Below, piece by piece: positions 1-8,253 of a stretch of DNA of 64,000 bases. A model generated the notes under the pieces. That model worked only from the letters and a program-made list of their open reading frames with translations. It was not told the origin of the DNA and did no database searches. Source of the DNA: Candidatus Palauibacter rhopaloidicola (lineage in GTDB: Bacteria > Gemmatimonadota > Gemmatimonadetes > Palauibacterales > Palauibacteraceae); assembly GCA_026914155.1 (NCBI GenBank), contig JAPPGH010000050.1:124001-188000 (forward strand). The letters are read 5' to 3'. Position 1 is the first letter of the stretch. Each line of letters starts with the position of its first letter. A program made the translations under genes and the position numbers.

Positions 1-585
1 GTCGAAGTCGTCCAGATCGAGCGTGCCCCCGGGCGTGACGTCGACGAAGCGGAGACTGCACCCCGTGCGGCCCGCGAGCAGTTGCCACGGCACGAGGTTC
101 GAGTGGTGCTCCATCTTCGTGAGCACGATCTCGTCGCCCGCGCCGATGAACGCGTCCCCCCAGCTTGACGCGACGAGGTTCACCGCCTCCGTCGTGCCGC
201 GCGTGAAGACGATCTCCGCCGGGTCCGTCGTGCCCGCGTGCGCCGCCACCGAACGCCGCGCACCCTCGTAGGCCTCCGTCGCCTCCGCGCTGAGCTGATG
301 CACGCCGCGGTGCACGTTCGCGTGCTCCCGGCGCAGGTAGCGCTCGACCCGGTTCAGGACGCGGAGCGGCTGCTGCGAGCTTGCCGCGTTGTCCAGGTAG
401 GCCAGGGGGTGGCCGTTGACTTCCCTCGACAGAATGGGGAACTGGGCCCGGACCGCGGCGAGATCCCAGCCGCCGTCGTCCGACGCCTCACCCGCATCGC
501 GGCGACCGCCCGACGCGGAAGGACCCCGGGACGCCGGCACGCTTGTCGCGCGCATCGTATCCGTCATCTCCGCCGTCTCCGCCAT
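1..585 (-). CDS. sufS: Cysteine desulfurase SufS, N-terminal 195 residues (runs off the left edge)
   Basis: PLP-dependent cysteine desulfurase that supplies sulfur to the SufBCD scaffold. The visible part starts at ATG 585, has the early family segment LAYLDNAASSQQP, then NVHRGVHQLS and MEHHSNLVPWQ, which are typical of group II desulfurases. The PLP lysine and the persulfide cysteine lie beyond the window. It starts 16 bases after the Rieske gene stop and is the last visible gene of the suf operon. The first ~40 residues are poorly conserved, so a downstream start is possible. Family assignment is secure from sequence and context. Confidence 0.93.
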   Translation of the reverse strand, partial: MAETAEMTDTMRATSVPASRGPSASGGRRDAGEASDDGGWDLAAVRAQFPILSREVNGHPLAYLDNAASSQQPLRVLNRVERYLRREHANVHRGVHQLSAEATEAYEGARRSVAAHAGTTDPAEIVFTRGTTEAVNLVASSWGDAFIGAGDEIVLTKMEHHSNLVPWQLLAGRTGCSLRFVDVTPGGTLDLDDFD

Positions 586-601
586 CGGCCCCGGATCCCG
601 C

Positions 602-913
602 TCAGCCGAGGTCGACCTGAATGTCGTCCCCGTCGATTCGCACGTCGAAGCGCCGGACCGGCATGACGGCTGGAAGCGCCCTCGGCGCGCCGGTCGCGAG
701 ATCGAAGCGCGCCCCGTGGAGGAGACAGGTGATCTCGCCCGCCTCGACCTCGCCGTCCGAGAGCGGGAACTCTTCGTGGGAGCAGCAGTCCTCGAGCGCG
801 TAGACCTCGCCTCCGCTCCGGATGAGCGCGATCGCAAGGTCCCCGGCCATCACCCCGCACGTCCCGTTCTCCGGTACATCGTCGACCCTGGCCACCGTGA
901 CGAATCGGCTCAT
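602..913 (-). CDS. Rieske-type [2Fe-2S] ferredoxin of the SUF operon
   Basis: A 103-residue single-domain Rieske protein. The cluster ligands are visible as Cys44-Ser-His46 and Cys63-Leu-Leu-His66 (CSHEEF and CLLHGARFD), which is the CxH...CxxH pattern. The start ATG overlaps the sufD stop (ATGA), so translation is probably coupled. Rieske or NifU-like genes are often placed between sufD and sufS in other phyla. The likely role is electron transfer for Fe-S assembly, but no partner is proven. There is no signal peptide, so it is cytoplasmic. Confidence 0.9.
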   Translation of the reverse strand: MSRFVTVARVDDVPENGTCGVMAGDLAIALIRSGGEVYALEDCCSHEEFPLSDGEVEAGEITCLLHGARFDLATGAPRALPAVMPVRRFDVRIDGDDIQVDLG

Positions 914-2241
914 AGCCCGATCTTCTCCTCGATCGCTGCGCGTACGCGCGCCCGCACCCCCTCCATTGGAAGGCGCCCCAGAACCTCGTCGAAGAACCCG
1001 AACACGAGCAGGCGCTCGGCCTGGCGCCGCGTGAGGCCGCGGCTCATCAGGTAGAAGAGTTGTCCGTCCTCCACCTGCCCGATCGTCGCCCCGTGCGAGC
1101 AGCGCACGTCGTCGGCCTCGATCTCGAGGTTCGGAAGCGCGGAGGCATGGGAGCCCTCGCTCAGGAGCAGGTTGCGGTTCGTCTGGTAGGCGTCCGTGAG
1201 CTGGGCGCCCTTGTCGACCCGGATCAGCCCGCGGAAGACGCTCGACCCCGAGTCCGTCAGGGCCCCCTTGAACAGCAGGTCGCTGTGCGCGTGCGGCGCC
1301 GCGTGATGCTGCAGCGTGTGGTGGTCGAAGTGCTGGTCGGAGTCGCCGAACCAGAGCGCGAGCATCTGGCTGTCGCTTCCGGGCCCGTCGAGACGGCTCG
1401 TAACGTCCGCCCGCGAAAGGTCGCCGCCCAGCGTGACGTTGAAGGTCACGATACGCGAGTCGCGGCCCGCGACGACGTGCTGGGTCGAGAACCGCTTCAC
1501 GCCCCGGCCGAAGCGCTGGAGCGCGACGTACTCGATACCCGCGCCCGCTTCCCCCGTGATCGTCGCTCCGTGCAGCGAGACAGTCTCGGCTTCGAGATCG
1601 TCGGAGAGGAACTCGTCGATCACCGACGCCCGCGCGCCCTGCTCACCGTACACGAACGAATGCGCGGAGGAGAGTGTGCCCGCCCGCTCGACGATGTGAA
1701 ACGCGTGGATCGGCGCCGGCATCTCCACCCCGCGCGGCACGTGGAGAAAGTAGCCGCCGCCCAGGAGGGCGAGGTGCAGCGCCCAGAGCTTCTCCTCGGC
1801 GGGGCCCGTCTGTGCCTCGAACAGCGCGCGCCTCAACACCTCCGGGTGCCGGTCGGCCGCGTCCCGGATCGAGCACAGGACCACGCCGCTCCGCGCCACC
1901 TCGGGTTCGAGTTCGAGATGCGCGACGCGCCCCTCCCGCAGCACGACGACGCCCGCCCGCTCGCCGGAGCGCCCGAGCACTTCGCGCACGTCCGCCGACA
2001 GCGCTTCCGCCGTCGCGGGCGCCGGGACCACCGGCGTCAGCGCCCCGAAACCGACCTTCGTGAGGTCCGTGTACCGCCATTCCTCGGACTTCTTCGTCGG
2101 CCAGGGAAGGGCGGTGAACCGTTCCCATGCGGCGGCCCGCGCCCCCGCGACCGCTTCCGGTTCCGTCAGCCCACCGGCAAGCGTATCGAAATCCGCCGCG
2201 GCCAGCGTCGACTCTGCCGGCCCGGCTGTCATTGTGCTCAT
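910..2241 (-). CDS. sufD: Fe-S cluster assembly protein SufD
   Basis: 443-residue scaffold subunit that pairs with SufB and SufC. The C-terminal core carries [20 protein letters not shown], the SufB/SufD family signature that contains the conserved histidine of the SufB-SufD interface. The frame is open further upstream, but ATG 2241 is chosen because it overlaps the sufB stop (ATGA) and because the upstream residues are an out-of-frame reading of sufB. A second ATG lies three codons on. Length and position in the operon fit SufD rather than a second SufB. Confidence 0.95.
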   Translation of the reverse strand: MSTMTAGPAESTLAAADFDTLAGGLTEPEAVAGARAAAWERFTALPWPTKKSEEWRYTDLTKVGFGALTPVVPAPATAEALSADVREVLGRSGERAGVVVLREGRVAHLELEPEVARSGVVLCSIRDAADRHPEVLRRALFEAQTGPAEEKLWALHLALLGGGYFLHVPRGVEMPAPIHAFHIVERAGTLSSAHSFVYGEQGARASVIDEFLSDDLEAETVSLHGATITGEAGAGIEYVALQRFGRGVKRFSTQHVVAGRDSRIVTFNVTLGGDLSRADVTSRLDGPGSDSQMLALWFGDSDQHFDHHTLQHHAAPHAHSDLLFKGALTDSGSSVFRGLIRVDKGAQLTDAYQTNRNLLLSEGSHASALPNLEIEADDVRCSHGATIGQVEDGQLFYLMSRGLTRRQAERLLVFGFFDEVLGRLPMEGVRARVRAAIEEKIGL

Positions 2242-3653
2242 CCGACCGACCCTTCCATCTCCAGTTCGATCAGCCGGTTCAGTTCGATCGCGTATTCGAG
2301 CGGCAACTCCTTGGCCACCGGCTCGATGAAGCCGCGTACGATCATCGCCATCGCCTCCGCCTCGTCGAGGCCACGGCTCATCAGGTAGAAGAGCTGCTCG
2401 TCGCCGACCTTCGAGACCGTGGCCTCGTGCCCGATCGAGGCCGTGTTCTCGTCGATCTCGATGTAGGGGTAGGTGTCGGTCCGCGACTGTTCGTCGAGCA
2501 GCAGCGCGTCGCACTCGACGTTGGACTTCGCGCCCTCCGCGCCGTCATACACCTTGCACAATCCGCGGTACGAGGAGCGCCCGAGCCCCTTCGAGATCGA
2601 CTTCGAGGTGATCTGGGACGTCGTGTTCGGGGCGGCGTGGATCACCTTGCCGCCCGTGTCCTGGTGCTGGCCGTCCCCCGCGTACGCGATGGAGAGGATC
2701 TCGCCGTGCGCCCGCTCTCCGACCAGGAAGCACGACGGGTACTTCATCGTGAGTTTCGAGCCCAGGTTCCCGTCGAGCCACTCCATCTTCGCGTCCTCGT
2801 GCACGAGCGCCCGCTGCGTGACGAGGTTGTACATGTTGTTCGACCAGTTCTGGATCGTGGTGTACCGGAAGCGCGCGCCCTTCTTGACCACGATCTCGAT
2901 GACGCCGGAGTGGAACGAGTCCGTCGAGTAGACCGGCGCCGTGCAGCCCTCGATGTAGTGGGCTTCGGCCCCCTCTTCGCAGATGATGAGGGTGCGCTCG
3001 AACTGGCCCATGCGCTCCGCGTTGACCCGGAAGTAGGCCTGGAGCGGGATCTCCACCTTCACCCCCTTCGGGATGTAGACGAACGACCCGCCCGACCAGA
3101 CGGCCGAGTTGAGCGCCGCGAACTTGTTGTCGTGCGTGGGGACGACGGTCGAGAAATACTGCCGGAACAGCTCCGGGTGCTTCGCGAGGCCATCCTCGAT
3201 CGACTCGAAGATCACGCCCTGCTCCTCCCACTGTTCCTTCAGGGAGTGGTAGACCATCTCGGACTCGTACTGGGCCCCGACCCCGGCGAGCGCCTTACGC
3301 TCCGCCTCGGGGATCCCGAGCTTTTCGAACGTGTCCTTGATCTCCTGCGGGACATCGTCCCAGGACCGCTCCATCTGATCCTGCGGCTTGAGGTAGAAGT
3401 AGATCTCGTCGAGCGTGTCCTCGAGCCTGGAGAGATCCCCGCCCCACTTCGGCATCGGCTTGGAGTAGTAGACTTCGAGCGCCTTCAGCCGGAAGTCGAG
3501 CATCCATTCCGGCTCTTCCTTGTGAAGCGAGATCTGGCGCACGATGTCGCTGGAGAGCCCGGGGACGGCCTTGAAGACGGGCTTGTCCTCCGTGACGAAG
3601 CCGTACTTGTACTCGTCGAGCCCTAGCCCGGTGATGGTCTCGTTCTGAGGCAT
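2238..3653 (-). CDS. sufB: Fe-S cluster assembly scaffold SufB
   Basis: 471-residue SufB, the scaffold on which clusters form with SufC and SufD. Recognisable family segments are the N-terminal [31 protein letters not shown] in the middle, and [20 protein letters not shown] followed by [20 protein letters not shown] at the C-terminus. Cys in [20 protein letters not shown] lies in the conserved beta-helix core. The length is normal for the family. It begins 25 bases after the sufC stop and overlaps sufD by four bases, so it is in the middle of the operon. Confidence 0.97.
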   Translation of the reverse strand: MPQNETITGLGLDEYKYGFVTEDKPVFKAVPGLSSDIVRQISLHKEEPEWMLDFRLKALEVYYSKPMPKWGGDLSRLEDTLDEIYFYLKPQDQMERSWDDVPQEIKDTFEKLGIPEAERKALAGVGAQYESEMVYHSLKEQWEEQGVIFESIEDGLAKHPELFRQYFSTVVPTHDNKFAALNSAVWSGGSFVYIPKGVKVEIPLQAYFRVNAERMGQFERTLIICEEGAEAHYIEGCTAPVYSTDSFHSGVIEIVVKKGARFRYTTIQNWSNNMYNLVTQRALVHEDAKMEWLDGNLGSKLTMKYPSCFLVGERAHGEILSIAYAGDGQHQDTGGKVIHAAPNTTSQITSKSISKGLGRSSYRGLCKVYDGAEGAKSNVECDALLLDEQSRTDTYPYIEIDENTASIGHEATVSKVGDEQLFYLMSRGLDEAEAMAMIVRGFIEPVAKELPLEYAIELNRLIELEMEGSVG

Positions 3654-3678
3654 GGTTCTTCCACCTTCCCTTACGGAA

Positions 3679-4452
3679 TCAGACGGTCGCCGCCGCCTGC
3701 TGAAGCCAGTCGTATCCCTCGGCTTCCAGCTTGTCGGCGAGCGAGGCGCCGCCGCTCTCCGCGATGCGGCCGGCCATCATCACGTGCACGATGTCCGGCT
3801 GGATGTAGTTGAGGATCCGCTTGTAGTGCGTGATGAGCAGCACCCCGAGCGCCTCGTCGGCCTCCGACAGGCGGTTCACTCCGCGGGCCACGACCTTGAG
3901 CGCGTCGATGTCGAGTCCGCTGTCCGTCTCGTCCAGAACCCCGAGTGCCGGCCGAAGCACGGCCATCTGCAGGATCTCGTTCCGCTTCTTCTCGCCGCCG
4001 GAGAAGCCGTCGTTCACATACCGGGTGGCGAAGCCCGGATCCATCTTCAGCATCTCCATCTTCTCCGTGAGCGTGCGCTGGAACCCGAACACGTCCATTT
4101 CTTCGCCCTCGCCCAGCCGCGAGTTGACAGCGGTGCGCAGAAAATTGGCGATCGAGACGCCCGGGATCTCCGCCGGATACTGGAAGGCGAGAAAGATCCC
4201 CGCGCGGCTCCGCTCATCGGGCTCCAGCTCGAGGACATCCTCCCCCTCGAACAGGATCTCGCCGGCCGTCACCTCGTACGCCGGGTGGCCCGCGATGACC
4301 TTGGCGAGTGTGCTCTTGCCCGAGCCGTTGGGACCCATCAGCGCGTGCACTTCGCCGCGCTGGAGGTCCAGGTCGACGCCGCGGAGGATCTCCCCCTCCA
4401 CGCCTTCGACTTTCGCCCGGAGTCCGCGTATCGACAGAAGCGGTTCTGACAT
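3679..4452 (-). CDS. sufC: Fe-S assembly ATPase SufC
   Basis: 257-residue ABC-type ATPase without membrane domains that drives rearrangement of the SufBCD complex. Walker A is GPNGSGKST (about residues 39-47), the ABC signature is [11 protein letters not shown], and Walker B runs into the SufC-specific [12 protein letters not shown]. It is the first gene of the minus-strand suf operon. A promoter and operator-like palindromes lie 76-151 bases upstream. The length equals the family norm. Confidence 0.97.
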   Translation of the reverse strand: MSEPLLSIRGLRAKVEGVEGEILRGVDLDLQRGEVHALMGPNGSGKSTLAKVIAGHPAYEVTAGEILFEGEDVLELEPDERSRAGIFLAFQYPAEIPGVSIANFLRTAVNSRLGEGEEMDVFGFQRTLTEKMEMLKMDPGFATRYVNDGFSGGEKKRNEILQMAVLRPALGVLDETDSGLDIDALKVVARGVNRLSEADEALGVLLITHYKRILNYIQPDIVHVMMAGRIAESGGASLADKLEAEGYDWLQQAAATV

Positions 4453-4527
4453 TCGTGTCCTCTTGGTGCGAAAGGCCGGTCACCCAGGGGCGCCGGCCTG
4501 GAAATACAGCGTTCAATTCAAGATGAA

Positions 4528-4544
4528 CCGATAACGATTATCGG
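4528..4544. promoter_or_regulatory. Fur-like palindrome at the suf transcription start
   Basis: CCGATAACGATTATCGG is a perfect 7-3-7 inverted repeat. Its core GATAAC-G-ATTATC differs at one base from the 6-1-6 Fur pattern GATAAT-N-ATTATC. It covers the predicted suf start site, where a bound repressor would block transcription. Iron control of suf by Fur-family proteins is known in other bacteria. The assignment here is inference from the motif only. Confidence 0.55.
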
Positions 4545-4550
4545 CGGGAC

Positions 4551-4579
4551 AAAGTACGCGGCGCACGACCCCTTATCAA
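4551..4579 (-). promoter_or_regulatory. Probable sigma70-type promoter of the suf operon
   Basis: Read on the minus strand, TTGATA (4579-4574) and TACTTT (4556-4551) are separated by exactly 17 bases, giving a start near 4544, about 92 bases upstream of sufC. The -35 matches consensus at 5 of 6 positions and the -10 at 3 of 6. It is the best-spaced promoter in the divergent gap, and it is flanked by the two palindromic sites described separately. Confidence 0.55.
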
Positions 4580-4603
4580 CCCTCGTTGAGACCCGTTCTC
4601 AAC
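4576..4603. promoter_or_regulatory. Nested CAAC/GTTG inverted repeats at the suf -35 region
   Basis: TCAAC-N4-GTTGA (4576-4589) overlaps the proposed suf -35 box. It shares its right half with a second perfect repeat, GTTGAGA-N5-TCTCAAC (4585-4603). CAAC...GTTG half-sites recall the cyanobacterial SufR operator (CAAC-N6-GTTG), but the spacing differs. A SufR/Rrf2-type regulator could bind here, and so could a regulator of the divergent gene at 4707. No regulator gene is in the window. Confidence 0.4.
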
Positions 4604-4706
4604 CATGTGCCCCGACTGCGACGCGCTTGCGACTCGATGGTCTCCGTCCGCTTCGAGCATCGGCGGCCCGCTGCACTCACTGCGGCGCAACCGTAGGTTG
4701 GCGGCC

Positions 4707-5741
4707 ATGAAAGCGGCCTACTTCGAACGACACGGGGGGCCCGACGTCATCCGCGTCGGCGACCTGCGCGAACCGGCGGCGGGTCCGGGAGAGGCGGTGA
4801 TCCGCGTGCGCGCGGCGGGCCTCAACCACCTCGATCTGTGGACGCGGCGCGGCCTGCCGGGACTCACGCTGAAGATGCCGCACATCGGAGGGTCGGATGT
4901 GGCGGGCGAGATCGCGGCGACGGGGGACGGAGTGGAGGGCTGGGCGGCCGGCGACCGGGTCGCTGTCAACCCGGGCCTCTGGTGCGCCGGTGCCGACTGC
5001 GAGTGGTGCGCCCGCGGCGAGCACCCCCTCTGCACCTCCTACCGCATCCTCGGCGAGCACGTGCCGGGCGGTTTCGCGGAACAGGTCGCGGTTCCGGTGC
5101 GCAACCTGGTCCGGCTCCCCGACGGCTTCCCGTTCGCGACCGCGGCCGTCGCGCCCCTCGTATACCAGACGGCATGGCGCGGGCTCCTGTCGCGAGGGCG
5201 GCTGGCGCCGGGAGAGACGGTCCTCGTCACCGGGGCCTCGGGCGGCGTCTCCACCGCCGCGATTCAGATCGCGAAACACCACGGGGCGCGGGTATTCGCG
5301 GTCACGAGCGGACCCGACAACGTACGGCGCGTGGAGGCGCTCGGAGCGGACCTCGTCATCGATCGTCTCGAGGAGGATTTTTCGCGGCGCGTCTGGATGG
5401 AGACGGGGAAGCGCGGCGTCGACCTCGTCCTCGACAGCGTGGGCGCGGCGACGTGGGAGGGCTGCGTCCGCGCGTTGGCGCCTGCGGGCAGGATGGTCGT
5501 GTACGGCGCGACGACCGGGCCGCAGGGCAAGCTCAACATCGCGCGCCTGTTCTGGAGCCAGACATCGATCATGGGGACCACGATGGCGACGCGTGCCGAG
5601 TTCGAGGCCGTGATGGCACTCGTGCTGGACGGCACCCTCACGCCGGTCGTCGATGACGTGTGGCCGCTCGGCCGGGCGCGCGAGGCCCACGAGCGGCTGG
5701 AGGCGGGCGGAGTCTTCGGGAAGCTCGTCCTCGTGCCGTGA
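4707..5741 (+). CDS. MDR-superfamily zinc-binding dehydrogenase / quinone reductase
   Basis: 344-residue medium-chain dehydrogenase/reductase. ATG 4707 is chosen because MKAAYFERHG is the usual start of this family, although the frame is open further upstream. The four-cysteine structural zinc lobe is present (CAGADCEWCARGEHPLC). The catalytic-zinc ligands of true alcohol dehydrogenases are absent: the usual GHE is GSD. The nucleotide-binding fold follows as VTGASGGVSTAAIQIAKHHG. This points to an NAD(P)H-dependent quinone/enone reductase rather than an alcohol dehydrogenase. Its stop overlaps the GTG start of the next gene, so the two are probably co-translated. The substrate is unknown. Confidence 0.85.
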   Translation: MKAAYFERHGGPDVIRVGDLREPAAGPGEAVIRVRAAGLNHLDLWTRRGLPGLTLKMPHIGGSDVAGEIAATGDGVEGWAAGDRVAVNPGLWCAGADCEWCARGEHPLCTSYRILGEHVPGGFAEQVAVPVRNLVRLPDGFPFATAAVAPLVYQTAWRGLLSRGRLAPGETVLVTGASGGVSTAAIQIAKHHGARVFAVTSGPDNVRRVEALGADLVIDRLEEDFSRRVWMETGKRGVDLVLDSVGAATWEGCVRALAPAGRMVVYGATTGPQGKLNIARLFWSQTSIMGTTMATRAEFEAVMALVLDGTLTPVVDDVWPLGRAREAHERLEAGGVFGKLVLVP

Positions 5742-7459
5742 CCCCGGCTCCGGGGCGCGCGGAGCGGTTCCGGAGCCTCGCGGAAACCGCCTTCGACATC
5801 CTCGTCATCGGAGGCGGCATCTCCGGCGCGGCCGTCGCGCGCGACGCGGCCCGCCGCGGATTTCGCACCGCTCTCGTCGAAGCGGCGGACTTCGCGTCGG
5901 GCACGAGCAGCCGTTCTTCGCGCCTCGTCCACGGCGGCCTGCGCTACCTGGAGCACTTCGAGTTCGACCTCGTGTTCGAGGCGAGCCAGGAGCGCCGGAC
6001 CCTGCTTCGGATCGCGACCCACCTCGTCCGGCCGCTGGAGTTCCACTTTCCCATCTTCCGGGACGGCCGCGTCGGCCGGAGGAAGCTGGACGCGGGGATG
6101 TGGCTCTACGATGCGCTCTCGCTGTTCCGGAACATCGAACGCCACCAGATGCTCGACACCGAGGCCATGCTCGCCCGCGAACCGGGGCTGCGCGCCGAGG
6201 GGCTGCTGGGCGGCGCGCGCTATTTCGACGCCCAGGTCGACGATGCGCGGCTCGTCATCACCACCGTCGTGGCGGCCGCCGAGGCCGGCGCGACCGTGGT
6301 CAACCGGGCCGAGATCGTCCGCATCGACGCCTCCGACTGGCCGGGCCACCGGGCGCGGGTCAGAGACGCGGAGAGCGGAAGGGAAGTGGAAGTCGACGCC
6401 CTTGCGATCGTCAACGCCACCGGCGCGTGGGCGGAGCAGATGCTCGACCGCGTCAGCGCGGGCTCCCCGGGACCCGGCCCGGGCGACGGCGCGGCGTCCG
6501 CCGTGCGCATCCGTCCCTCGCGGGGGACGCACATCCACGTGGCGCGCGAACGGGTAGGGCACTCCGGCGCCCTGATCTTCGAGGCGCCCCAGGACGGTCG
6601 CGTGATGTTCATCCTCCCGTGGCGGGAGGACCTGACCCTCATCGGGACCACGGACGAGTTCTTTGACGGCCCGGCGCACGAGGTCGCGGCCACTCCCGGG
6701 GATATCGCCTACCTGCTCGAGGCCACCCGTAGCCTGCTCCCCGCGTCGAAGCTGGGACCGGAAGATGTGATCAGCGCCTGGGCCGGCCTGCGGCCGCTCG
6801 TGGCGCCGCCCGCGGACGGCGCCGACGAGGGTGCGGTCTCGAGGGAGTTCGAGGTCCACCAGCGCCCCCCGGGCGTCTTCACCCTGAGCGGAGGGAAGCT
6901 GACCTCTCACCGGCACATGGCCGAGGCGACGGTCGACCGCGTGCAGGCGTTCCTCGCGCCAGCGGGCGTGAAGGCGCTTCGGAAGGTCGACACGGACAAG
7001 GTCCCGCTCCCCGGCGCGCGGTTCCGCGATCTGGACGAGCTCCGCGGCCGGATCCGGGCGCGGGCCCGCGCGCACGGGCTCAAGCGTGCCTCCGCCGACC
7101 GCCTTACGCGGGCGTACGGGACGAGAGCGAACCGGGTTCTCGACCTGGTCGAGCGGAACCCGCGGCTCGGCGAACGGGTCGTCGCGGAGAGGCCGCACCT
7201 TCTGGCCGAAGCGGTGTATTCGGTGCGGAGCGAGATGGCCCTTCACGTCGAGGACATTCTCTTCCGGCGCATGCGGGTCGGCCTCGAGACGCGGTCCGGG
7301 ACGCCGGAGGGCGCGCGCCGCGTGGCCGAGGTCGTGGCCCCGGAGCTGAACTGGACGGAGGAACGGCGGATGGAGGAAGTGAAACGGGCTCTGGCCTTCA
7401 GGGCGGTGGACGACGGCGCGATCCGCGAACTGGCGGCCGGCGCGAAGGTGGTGCGCTGA
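5738..7459 (+). CDS. glpD: FAD-dependent glycerol-3-phosphate dehydrogenase GlpD
   Basis: 573-residue flavoprotein of the aerobic GlpA/GlpD family, which oxidises glycerol 3-phosphate to dihydroxyacetone phosphate and passes electrons to quinone. The FAD Rossmann motif GGGISGAAVARDAARRG is at about residues 24-40, followed by the family signature SSRSSRLVHGGLRYLE. GTTDEFFDGP and the C-terminal helical domain (SVRSEMALHVEDILFRR) are also present. GTG 5738 is chosen because it overlaps the previous stop (GTGA). The protein is somewhat longer than E. coli GlpD, partly from an N-terminal tail. Confidence 0.93.
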   Translation: MTPAPGRAERFRSLAETAFDILVIGGGISGAAVARDAARRGFRTALVEAADFASGTSSRSSRLVHGGLRYLEHFEFDLVFEASQERRTLLRIATHLVRPLEFHFPIFRDGRVGRRKLDAGMWLYDALSLFRNIERHQMLDTEAMLAREPGLRAEGLLGGARYFDAQVDDARLVITTVVAAAEAGATVVNRAEIVRIDASDWPGHRARVRDAESGREVEVDALAIVNATGAWAEQMLDRVSAGSPGPGPGDGAASAVRIRPSRGTHIHVARERVGHSGALIFEAPQDGRVMFILPWREDLTLIGTTDEFFDGPAHEVAATPGDIAYLLEATRSLLPASKLGPEDVISAWAGLRPLVAPPADGADEGAVSREFEVHQRPPGVFTLSGGKLTSHRHMAEATVDRVQAFLAPAGVKALRKVDTDKVPLPGARFRDLDELRGRIRARARAHGLKRASADRLTRAYGTRANRVLDLVERNPRLGERVVAERPHLLAEAVYSVRSEMALHVEDILFRRMRVGLETRSGTPEGARRVAEVVAPELNWTEERRMEEVKRALAFRAVDDGAIRELAAGAKVVR

Positions 7460-7470
7460 ACCGGCGGCCC

Positions 7471-8253
7471 TTGCGGCCCGGCCGCGCTCTGTCCGCATCC
7501 GCGCTTGCATGGCTCGCGGCGGCGTGCGCCCCGGTCGACGACCCCCCGGATTCGCCCGGGACGCCGCCCGATTCCGTGCCGTCCGACGGCGCTGCCGCGT
7601 CCGTCCCGCCCGCCCGGCTCGCGGGCGAGGGTCCGACCCGCGAATACCGGGTCCTGCTGGTCAATCCGCTCGACATCGACGCGTACGTCTTCGCCGCGGC
7701 CGGAGCCGGGAGCGTAGTGCTCGATACCGTGCCGCGCCGGGATTCCGTCCGGGTGAACATCCGGCTGCGCGCCGACCTCGTCCGCCTCGAGGCCCGTGGT
7801 GCGGAAGGCACGGTCCTGGCGGAAATCGACCTCGCGCTGGCCCGGGACGGCCTCAACCGCTGGGTCATCGAGGCCGACGCTTCCGTCCGGCGTGTCACCA
7901 TTGGCCCAAAGAGTTCGTTAAACGGCAGGAAGGCCTTATACTATGGGAGCGATCTGTGTCCGGATCCGGCGTTCGGTGCGGCGTTAGGGGCAGGGACGAT
8001 GGAGGAGGGGGGACGCCATGAAGAAGCTGAGGATCGTGCTGGCGCTCGTCGCGAGTATCGCGATGATCGTCGTCGGGCAGCGTCAGGTCGGCCAGAAGGA
8101 TGTGCGGGCGCAGAAGGCGGACATCCAGGGAGTCGATTCCGAAAACGAGGCCTTGTTCATCTAGCACGGGCTGCTAGCAGGACGACCGGCGGCCTCGCCG
8201 GTCCTTTCGCCCGAAGCACCGTCGAGCATTCTCGCGACGGTGACGGAGCATGA
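7471..8253 (+). CDS. Putative lipoprotein; the 3' third of the frame is doubtful
   Basis: Begins at TTG 7471, 11 bases after glpD. The N-terminus has a lipoprotein-type signal (LAWLAAACAPVDD) and a Pro/Ser/Asp-rich tether, then a compact beta-rich domain (EYRVLLVNPLDIDAYVFAAA) to about base 7910. No known family is recognised. Beyond that the frame stays open to 8253 but turns into Arg/Gly-rich low-quality sequence and overlaps, in another frame, a convincing 48-residue gene with its own -10 box, ribosome site and hairpin. Either the true stop was lost by a frameshift near 7910-7920, where adjacent frames stop, or the long tail is a recent extension. Confidence 0.5.
   Translation: MRPGRALSASALAWLAAACAPVDDPPDSPGTPPDSVPSDGAAASVPPARLAGEGPTREYRVLLVNPLDIDAYVFAAAGAGSVVLDTVPRRDSVRVNIRLRADLVRLEARGAEGTVLAEIDLALARDGLNRWVIEADASVRRVTIGPKSSLNGRKALYYGSDLCPDPAFGAALGAGTMEEGGRHEEAEDRAGARREYRDDRRRAASGRPEGCAGAEGGHPGSRFRKRGLVHLARAASRTTGGLAGPFARSTVEHSRDGDGA
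7937..7942 (+). promoter_or_regulatory. Possible -10 box of the small-peptide gene
   Basis: TATACT matches the sigma70 -10 consensus at 5 of 6 positions in an otherwise very GC-rich stretch. It would give a leader of about 70 bases before the ATG at 8018. No good -35 is present at 16-18 bases (TTCGTT at 7914), so the promoter is weak or uses an activator. Confidence 0.35.
8018..8164 (+). CDS. 48-residue secreted or membrane peptide, unknown function
   Basis: Small ORF starting MKKLRIVLALVASIAMIVVG: two lysines and an arginine, then an uninterrupted hydrophobic helix, as in a signal peptide or single membrane anchor, followed by about 28 hydrophilic residues ending ENEALFI. A strong Shine-Dalgarno (GGAGGAGGGGGG) lies just upstream, a TATACT box precedes it and a perfect hairpin follows the stop. 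Third positions are mostly G or C, as in neighbouring genes. No family is recognised. It could be a signalling or toxin-like peptide or a small membrane protein. It conflicts with the long reading frame starting at 7471. Confidence 0.6.
   Translation: MKKLRIVLALVASIAMIVVGQRQVGQKDVRAQKADIQGVDSENEALFI
8184..8207 (+). terminator. Hairpin terminator after the small-peptide gene
   Basis: GACCGGCG-GCCT-CGCCGGTC is a perfect 8-bp stem with a four-base loop followed by CTTT, 19 bases after the peptide stop. A second, weaker hairpin (CTAGCA-N5-TGCTAG) overlaps the stop codon itself. The T-run is short, so termination may be partial. Confidence 0.5.
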
